Assembly (NCBI RefSeq): GCF_004123905.1
Contig: NZ_MZXW01000054.1
Span: 236,663-300,662, forward strand
DNA from: Bradyrhizobium betae
GTDB taxonomy: Bacteria > Pseudomonadota > Alphaproteobacteria > Rhizobiales > Xanthobacteraceae
DNA: 64,000 bases
Direction of reading: 5' to 3'
Shown: piece after piece, positions 59,123 through 64,000 of the stretch
How positions within the stretch are numbered: position 1 is the first letter of the stretch
Layout of the letters: every line of letters begins with the position of its first letter
Program-made: the position numbers and the translations under genes
The notes under the pieces: generated by a model
Told to the model about the DNA's origin: nothing
Database searches by the model: none
Seen by the model: the letters and a program-made list of their open reading frames with translations, nothing else

Positions 59123-59912
59123 ATGCCTCGTGTAATCACCGAAGCGACGTACAATCTGATGAAATCCTGCGCCGGCGCAGCCGTGCTTTCCATGTTTGCC
59201 TTGGCGCTCGACTGGCGTCCTCAGCACGGCGACTGGTACCAACAGTACAGCATATGGTCAGCGGAGCGCGGCGGGAGATAGCCTCGGGGCCAATACGTTT
59301 CAAAATGGCGGAACGACGGCCCTCGGCGGCCAGGCGCAGGCCGGCACCACGGGCGCTGGTCAAACCAATGCGACGGCCTTGGGTTTTCAAGCCCAGGCCA
59401 ATGCGGCCAATGCCACCGCGATCGGCGCCGGAGCCGTGGCGTCGGGCGCAAATTCGGTCGCGATCGGCAACGGCTCGGTCGCTTCCGCCGCCAACACCGT
59501 GTCGGTCGGCTCGGTGGGAGGCGAGCGTCGCATCACCAATGTTGCGGCAGGCATCAACCCGACCGATGCCGTCAATGTCAGCCAGCTCGCCGGCATCGCC
59601 GGCGGCTTCCAGGGGCAGATCGGCAACCTGCAGAGTCAGGTCAGCAATCTGCAGAACCAGGTCACCGACAATTTGCGCGAAGCACGCGCCGGCATCGCGC
59701 TGGCGATGGCCGCAGGTGCGCTTCAATTCGATCAACGGCCCGGCAAGCTGTCGGTAGCGGGTTCCTACGGAAACTTCAAAGGCTCGTCCGGCCTCGCAAT
59801 CGGCATCGGTTACGCCGCAACGGACCGCTGGCGGCTCAATGCCACCTTCTCCGGTTCGCCGGATCAAGGCGCTTACGGCGGCGTCGTCTCCAGTTCGTTT
59901 ACGCTGAACTAG
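59123..59912 (+). pseudogene. YadA-like trimeric autotransporter adhesin, frameshifted after the signal peptide
   Basis: The passenger/anchor frame (from about 59196 to the stop at 59912) has YadA head repeats (NATALGFQAQANAANATAIG, AVASGANSVAIGNGSVASAA), the neck (ITNVAAGINPTDAVNVSQLA) and a short coiled coil (LQSQVSNLQNQVTDNLREAR). It ends with a four-strand YadA anchor (KLSVAGSYGNFKGSSGLAIG ... VSSSFTLN). The signal peptide (MKSCAGAAVLSMFALAL) lies in another frame, starting MPRVITEATYNL at 59123, and stops at 59281. The shift falls between about 59196 and 59215; one base change would fuse them. TTG 59196 would give a signal-less 238-residue protein. Confidence 0.75.
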
Positions 59913-59920
59913 GGTCGGCT

Positions 59921-60721
59921 TTGGGGAACGCGTTGAGAGCCATCGGAGTCCTGCTGTGTGTAATTCATTGCTGCACGCCGGGACACCTCGAGGCCAAGCC
60001 GTTCGGCCGCATCCAACTTGCGCAAGCGGCCTCTCCGCCTGAATCGCCGCCGGGCTCCAGTGGGTCCAGGCCGATTCCTGCGCAACGACCCGCAACGGCA
60101 GTACCGATGCAGCAGCCAAAAGCGCCAGGAAAGAAAGCGGCTCCGTCGGCGACGCCGCCTGTCGCCTCCATCCCGGTCATTTCCGATGTCGGAAATTTAA
60201 GTCCGCCGGAAAAACCGGAGCCGGTCCTGCACGCCAAAAATGCCGGTCTCGGTCCATGCACGAGCGCGGTCGAGCGTGGATCGGCATCTGCGATCGATGC
60301 ACCCCACAGCGCCTTTTCCAACTGGCACTCCGGCGCGCCCAATTTGCACGCCTTTCAATCCATCGTCATCGAAACCTACCAGAGCCCCGTCGCGCCGCGC
60401 GCGGCCTCGGTGATTTTGGCAAGCCCTTCCGCCAACGGATGCGACGCGACTTCTATTCAGGTGTTTCCATCGGCGCGCCCCTGCATCGATGTCGAAAAGG
60501 ACATCCTGAAGTCATCCGCGGTGATCGGAAAACTGGCCGGACTTCCGCTGTACCGGAGCAGCGTCGGCGAACATCGGATCCTGATGCCGAGCGCCGGCAA
60601 TGGATGCGTGATCATCGGCGTCAGCGTTCAGTATGTCGCGGGTGCAGCCGCGGCTCCGTTGCCCGTTCAACCGGCGCCAGCGCCGATAATATCACCATCT
60701 CCGACGCCGTCGGCGAAATGA
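59921..60721 (+). CDS. Secreted Pro-rich hypothetical protein downstream of the adhesin
   Basis: 266 aa from a TTG start only nine bases after the adhesin stop (a second TTG at 59933 is possible). A weak hydrophobic leader (LRAIGVLLCVIHCCTPG) precedes a Pro/Ala/Ser-rich linker (ASPPESPPGSSGSRPIPAQR). A folded C-terminal half has several Cys (GLGPCTSAVERG; ANGCDATSIQVFPSARPCID; GNGCVIIGVSVQYVAG). Context resembles trimeric-autotransporter accessory proteins such as SadB, but no homology is visible. Family unknown. Confidence 0.6.
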   Translation: MGNALRAIGVLLCVIHCCTPGHLEAKPFGRIQLAQAASPPESPPGSSGSRPIPAQRPATAVPMQQPKAPGKKAAPSATPPVASIPVISDVGNLSPPEKPEPVLHAKNAGLGPCTSAVERGSASAIDAPHSAFSNWHSGAPNLHAFQSIVIETYQSPVAPRAASVILASPSANGCDATSIQVFPSARPCIDVEKDILKSSAVIGKLAGLPLYRSSVGEHRILMPSAGNGCVIIGVSVQYVAGAAAAPLPVQPAPAPIISPSPTPSAK

Positions 60722-60767
60722 CAGGGCATGGCACCTCGCCGCGCAAGTGCGACCTCTCTGAGTTCCG

Positions 60768-60870
60768 GAGTTACGGTGCATCAAATTCATTCCGCGTCGC
60801 CACCCTGCTTATTGCGGCTTCGGACCACGCTTGGCGGACGGGGATTTGGTGCACTGTCCCCGCAATCCCC
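60768..60870. repeat. BIME-like inverted pair of REP motifs (3' of the TctC gene)
   Basis: GAGTTACGGTGCA plus TCAAATTCATTCC (60768-60796) faces GTGCACTGTCCCCGCAATCC (60849-60868). The first half is repeated almost exactly at 61989-62014, the second at 62047-62071, so an inverted pair sits on each side of the TctC-type gene. Confidence 0.65.
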
Positions 60871-60890
60871 CGGTCCCGCGCGCCCCACTA

Positions 60891-61865
60891 TCATTCGGCC
60901 TTAATATTGGCGTCCTTGATGATCCGCTCATACTTCGCCATCTCGTCCCTGATGTAGCCGGCGAAATAGTCCGGAGTGGAGCCGAGCGGTTCGAATCCGA
61001 GCAGCGCGAAGCGGTCCCTCACCTCCGGCCGCTGCACGATCTTCGCGACCTCGGCTTGAATTGTCGTGACGAGATCAGCGGGCAAGCCCTTCGGGCCCCA
61101 TAGACCGTACCAGGAGCCGAACTCGAAGCCTGTCATGCCGGATTCGGCCACGGTCGGAATCTCCGGAGCGATGTCGACGCGCCTGGCGCTGGTGATGGCC
61201 AGCGCCTTGATGCTTCCGGCTTTCACCAGCGGCAGCGAGGACAGGATAGGATCGGCGATCAACTGCACCTGGCCGCTCATCAAGTCCGTCAGTGCGGGGC
61301 TTGCGCCCTTGTAGGGCACCACCAGGGTGTCGACCCCGGCATCGCGCTTGAGCAGCTCGATCGCCATGTGCCCGGCCGAGCCGAAGCTCGATGTGGCGAA
61401 GGTGTATTTGTTCGGATCCTTGCGAACCAGGTCGAAGAATTCCTTGAGAGTTTTGGCGGGCGTCTGCGCATTGGTGCTGACGATCAGCGGACCGCTCGCC
61501 ACCAGCGTAACAGGCGTGAAGTCGGTGACCACGTCGTAGGGCACGGCCTTGTGCAGGAACGGCGTCACCACATGGATCGACGCGGTCAGCATCAGCGTGT
61601 AGCCATCCGGCGCGGCCTTGGCGACATAGTTCGCGCCGACGATGCCGCCGGCGCCACCGGCGCGGTTCTCGACGATGAAGCTCTGCCCGAGCTGTTCGCC
61701 CAGCTTTTGCGCGAGCAGGCGCGCGACGCCGTCGACCGATCCCCCGGCGGGATAAGGGACCACGACGGTCACTACGCGGCCCGGATAGGTGTCGGCCCTG
61801 ACCGGCGCCGCGGCAAGCCCGAACAGGGCCGCGCCCAGCAGGGCCAGGAGATGAAGTCTTTTCAT
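60891..61865 (-). CDS. TctC/Bug-family tripartite tricarboxylate transporter binding protein
   Basis: 324 aa periplasmic binding protein. Signal peptide MKRLHLLALLGAALFGLAAA, then the family start YPGRVVTVVVPYPAGGSVDG, ENRAGGAGGIVGANYVAKA, PDGYTLMLTAS and VPYKGASPALTDLMSGQVQL, all standard Bug motifs. No tctA/tctB membrane genes adjoin it, so it is an orphan, as is frequent in this over-represented family. A carboxylate ligand is likely. ATG 61865 by signal peptide. Confidence 0.9.
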   Translation of the reverse strand: MKRLHLLALLGAALFGLAAAPVRADTYPGRVVTVVVPYPAGGSVDGVARLLAQKLGEQLGQSFIVENRAGGAGGIVGANYVAKAAPDGYTLMLTASIHVVTPFLHKAVPYDVVTDFTPVTLVASGPLIVSTNAQTPAKTLKEFFDLVRKDPNKYTFATSSFGSAGHMAIELLKRDAGVDTLVVPYKGASPALTDLMSGQVQLIADPILSSLPLVKAGSIKALAITSARRVDIAPEIPTVAESGMTGFEFGSWYGLWGPKGLPADLVTTIQAEVAKIVQRPEVRDRFALLGFEPLGSTPDYFAGYIRDEMAKYERIIKDANIKAE

Positions 61866-62189
61866 AGACGGGCCTCTCAAACGTTGCATGAGAGGATGCA
61901 CGGGTTTCGGCGGCAGCGCATCAAAATCATTTGCCAGCGCTGCCCTGCTCACTCTGCGGCTTTACTCCACCATTGGCTGGTCGACCCCGAGTTACGGTGC
62001 ACTCAATTCCCGCGTGCAGCGGCTTCGCATCGTGCGAAGGAGATGGATTGCACCGTCACCGCAATCTGTGCCGCTGGACTGCATCTCTCGACTAAGACAA
62101 GATAGTTTCAATGTCGGTGCACCGGATCGTCAGCGGCCAGCGTGAGCTGACTGCACCGCAATAAAATTCAAAAACGGCAGGGGAGAACG
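61866..62189. other. Divergent intergenic region with repeat elements
   Basis: 324 bp between the TctC-type gene and the tannase-family gene, dominated by the REP-like inverted pair 61989-62071 and a further partial motif near 62116-62160 (CTGCACCGCAATAAAATTC). AGGGGAGAACG eight bases ahead of the tannase ATG is its ribosome site. Confidence 0.5.
61989..62071. repeat. BIME-like inverted pair of REP motifs (5' of the TctC gene)
   Basis: GAGTTACGGTGCACTCAATT (61989-62008) and ATTGCACCGTCACCGCAATC (62047-62066) form the inverted partners. Same pair as 60768-60870. Confidence 0.65.
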
Positions 62190-63818
62190 ATGCAGCGAAA
62201 AAGAAATGCGCCGCTTGATGGGATGGCTTGCCTGGCTTTGGTCGCGGCCATCATCGTCATTGCGATCTCGCCGGCAAGCGCCGACGATTTGGCCAACATA
62301 CCACCCGCGCTCAAATGCGCTGACTTGACCGGCTGGAAGATGCCGGGATCGGCGGCAACGCTCACCAAGGCCGAGGTTGTGCCGGAGGCGCCGCCGGGGA
62401 CCGTGCAGCCGTCACCGCCGGCGCCGGCCACCGTATCGGTGGCGCTGCCGCAAAACTGCCGCGCGGATGGCGTGATCGATCAGCGCGTGGGGGTCGAGGG
62501 CAAATCCTACGCGATCGGCTTTGCCGTCGCCCTGCCCGATCGCTGGAACGGCCGATTTCTGTTTCAGGGCGGCGGCGGTCTGAACGGCTCGATCCGGCCG
62601 CCGCTGGGTCACCAGGCCGCCGGCGAGGTGCCGGCGCTGGCGCGCGGCTTTGCCGTTGTTTCGACCGACAGCGGTCATCAGGGCGCGGTGTTCGATGCCT
62701 CGTTCCTGAAGGACCAGGAAGCCGCGCTCAACTTCGCCACGGCATCCGTCGGCAAGGTGACGATGGCCGCCAAGGCGATCGTTGCACATTACTATGGCCA
62801 GCCCGCAAAACGGTCCTATTTCACGGGGTGCTCGACCGGGGGCCGCGAAGGCATGCTGGCCTCTGCGCGCTATCCCGAACAATTCGACGGCATCGTCGCC
62901 GGCGCGCCTGCGATGCGCACCGGCAACTCCAATATCGGTCTCGCCTGGGCCAACGCGGCCTTCAGCCAGATCGCGCCGAAAGATGCCTCCGGCAAGCCGG
63001 AGCCCGCCAAGGCTTTTTCCGCGGGTGAGCGCAAGCTGATCACGAACGCGATCCTCACAGCCTGCGACGCCAAAGACGGCGCCAAGGATGGCCTGATCTT
63101 CGACGGCAAGGCCTGTCAATTCGATCCCGCGGTCCTCACCTGCAACGGCGACAAGACGGATGACAAGGCGGATTCCTGCCTGGCGCCGTCGCAGGTCGAT
63201 GCCCTGAAAAAAGCTTTTGCCGGACCGAAGAATTCACGCGGCACGCCGGTCTACCCGCCGTTCCCGTGGGACAGCGGCGTGGCAGCCGAAGGCGTTGCCA
63301 TTCCCGGCATCCTGACGACAGGCGCGCGCAGTCCGGTCGGACCGCCTGTCTGGGACAGCATCGACGTCGATCAACTCGAAGACCGCGTCAACGCGAGCGG
63401 CCTCGATCGCCTCGCCAACACCGCCTACTGGACCAACCTGTCGAGCTATTTCGGCCGTGGCGGCAAGCTGCTGTTTTACCACGGCGTGAGCGATCCCTGG
63501 TTCTCGGCGGTCGACACCGTGAATTACTACGAGCGCATGGCGGCGGAGTCCGGCGGCATGGAATTGGTGCGGGAGACATCGAGCCGGGCCTTCCTGGTGC
63601 CCGGCATGGGCCACTGCTCGAGCGGCGCAACGCTCGATCGTTTCGATCTCCTCAGCGCGGTCGTGACCTGGGTGGAAGACGGCAAGGCGCCCGATGCGGT
63701 GGTCGCGACGGGACCGGCCTTTCCCGGCCGCAGCCGGCCGCTTTGCGCCTATCCGCAACATGCGCATTACAAGGGGCAAGGCGATCCGGAGAGCGCGGCG
63801 AGTTTTGCGTGCAAGTAG
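62190..63818 (+). CDS. Tannase/feruloyl-esterase family hydrolase
   Basis: 542 aa secreted alpha/beta hydrolase. Signal peptide around ACLALVAAIIVIAISPASAD. The nucleophile is Ser215 in GCSTGGREG, with the neighbouring Cys214 forming the family's CS-D-HC disulfide with the Cys in MGHCSSG. The acid is in YHGVSDPWFS and the His in GMGHCSSG. Length fits bacterial Tannase/FaeB members. Likely hydrolyses plant phenolic or other aromatic esters, fitting a soil or plant-associated life; exact substrate unknown. Neighbouring TctC protein could bind the released acid (inference). Confidence 0.9.
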   Translation: MQRKRNAPLDGMACLALVAAIIVIAISPASADDLANIPPALKCADLTGWKMPGSAATLTKAEVVPEAPPGTVQPSPPAPATVSVALPQNCRADGVIDQRVGVEGKSYAIGFAVALPDRWNGRFLFQGGGGLNGSIRPPLGHQAAGEVPALARGFAVVSTDSGHQGAVFDASFLKDQEAALNFATASVGKVTMAAKAIVAHYYGQPAKRSYFTGCSTGGREGMLASARYPEQFDGIVAGAPAMRTGNSNIGLAWANAAFSQIAPKDASGKPEPAKAFSAGERKLITNAILTACDAKDGAKDGLIFDGKACQFDPAVLTCNGDKTDDKADSCLAPSQVDALKKAFAGPKNSRGTPVYPPFPWDSGVAAEGVAIPGILTTGARSPVGPPVWDSIDVDQLEDRVNASGLDRLANTAYWTNLSSYFGRGGKLLFYHGVSDPWFSAVDTVNYYERMAAESGGMELVRETSSRAFLVPGMGHCSSGATLDRFDLLSAVVTWVEDGKAPDAVVATGPAFPGRSRPLCAYPQHAHYKGQGDPESAASFACK

Positions 63819-63820
63819 GG

Positions 63821-63923
63821 ATTGCGGTGACCAGTGCACTCAACGACTCGAGCTGCCACTGGAGATAAGTGCACTGGACTGCACCCCTGAAGTGAGACAC
63901 GATAATTACAGTGACAGTGGGGT
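63821..63923. repeat. REP-like motifs and IS3 end
   Basis: ATTGCGGTGACCAGTGCACT (63821-63840) and AATTACAGTGACAGTG (63905-63920) are two more copies of the core. TGGACTGCACCCCTGAAGTG (63875-63894) has the look of an IS3-family terminal inverted repeat, so the IS probably starts here; the other end lies outside. Confidence 0.5.
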
Positions 63924-63935
63924 TGTCACGATGCG

Positions 63936-64000
63936 TTACCGCGCGTTGTTTTGCGCGAACGCGGTTTCGAACTCAAGAGGCGACTGGTATCCGAGCGCCG
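63936..64000 (-). mobile_element. IS3-family transposase, C-terminal end (runs off window)
   Basis: The last 21 codons on the minus strand read ALGYQSPLEFETAFAQNNAR then TAA (63938-63936). The LGYxSPxEFE stretch is the conserved C-terminal end of IS3-family OrfB/DDE transposases. The catalytic region is beyond the window edge. Confidence 0.8.

Noticed and set aside
58912..59193. Minus-strand frames opposite the adhesin signal peptide and in the LuxR promoter region
   Set aside because: No ribosome site, no recognisable family, and composition unlike coding neighbours; probably chance frames in a repeat-bearing intergenic region.

Overview
The window is high-GC alphaproteobacterial DNA and looks like a Bradyrhizobium-type (Rhizobiales) chromosome. 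The pointers are an aap general amino-acid transporter next to metC, the pbpC/alpha-2-macroglobulin pair, DUF3551, DUF6481 and MXKDX small proteins, many short secreted or membrane proteins, and several families of palindromic intergenic repeats that I know from this genus. The genus call rests on recognition by eye, not on a search.

Layout. 1-4.3 kb: aapJ-aapQ-aapM (minus strand, cut at the window start) and metC. 4.4-9.9 kb: a Na/Pi cotransporter, then a tight minus-strand set (GT39 membrane glycosyltransferase, PAP2 phosphatase, GT2 polyprenyl-phosphate glycosyltransferase, lipid A N-domain protein) that reads as a lipid-linked sugar pathway for decorating the cell envelope. 9.9-17.3 kb: penicillin-binding protein 1C and its alpha-2-macroglobulin partner; pbpC carries an in-frame palindromic repeat at its 5' end. 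17.7-22.8 kb: tRNA-Arg(TCT), an autotransporter remnant and a run of small proteins. 23.1-31 kb: two TRAP transporters around a GntR regulator, with a strong promoter/palindrome, plus a DapA-family lyase. 31-38 kb: a complete leucine/isovalerate operon (ivd-mccB-mccA-mvaB) with a divergent AraC regulator. 38-42.6 kb: DUF3551, Lrp/AsnC, a GT-C membrane protein, the NDUFS4-like complex I subunit and OpgC. 42.7-53 kb: small genes, an outer-membrane barrel, a methyltransferase, tRNA-Pro(TGG), DUF192, a double cold-shock protein, a sirtuin, HU, and a zone of stem-loops that probably yields small transcripts. 53-57.4 kb: an AraC regulator divergent from a carboxylesterase, then six small minus-strand genes. 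57.4-64 kb: an accessory-looking stretch with a LuxR-type regulator, a frameshifted YadA-like adhesin with a downstream secreted protein, an orphan TctC-type binding protein and a tannase/feruloyl-esterase, with recurring REP-like motifs at the gene borders, ending in an IS3-family transposase terminus.

The most unusual signals are: the repeat translated as the N-terminus of PBP1C; two ungapped 53-residue membrane-peptide paralogues 25 kb apart; the REP-bordered island at 57-64 kb with its broken trimeric autotransporter; the stem-loop cluster at 51.8-52.1 kb; a palindrome overlapping a near-consensus promoter in front of the second TRAP operon; and two convergent gene pairs that share a CTAG as both stop codons. 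I saw no CRISPR array, prophage or restriction system.
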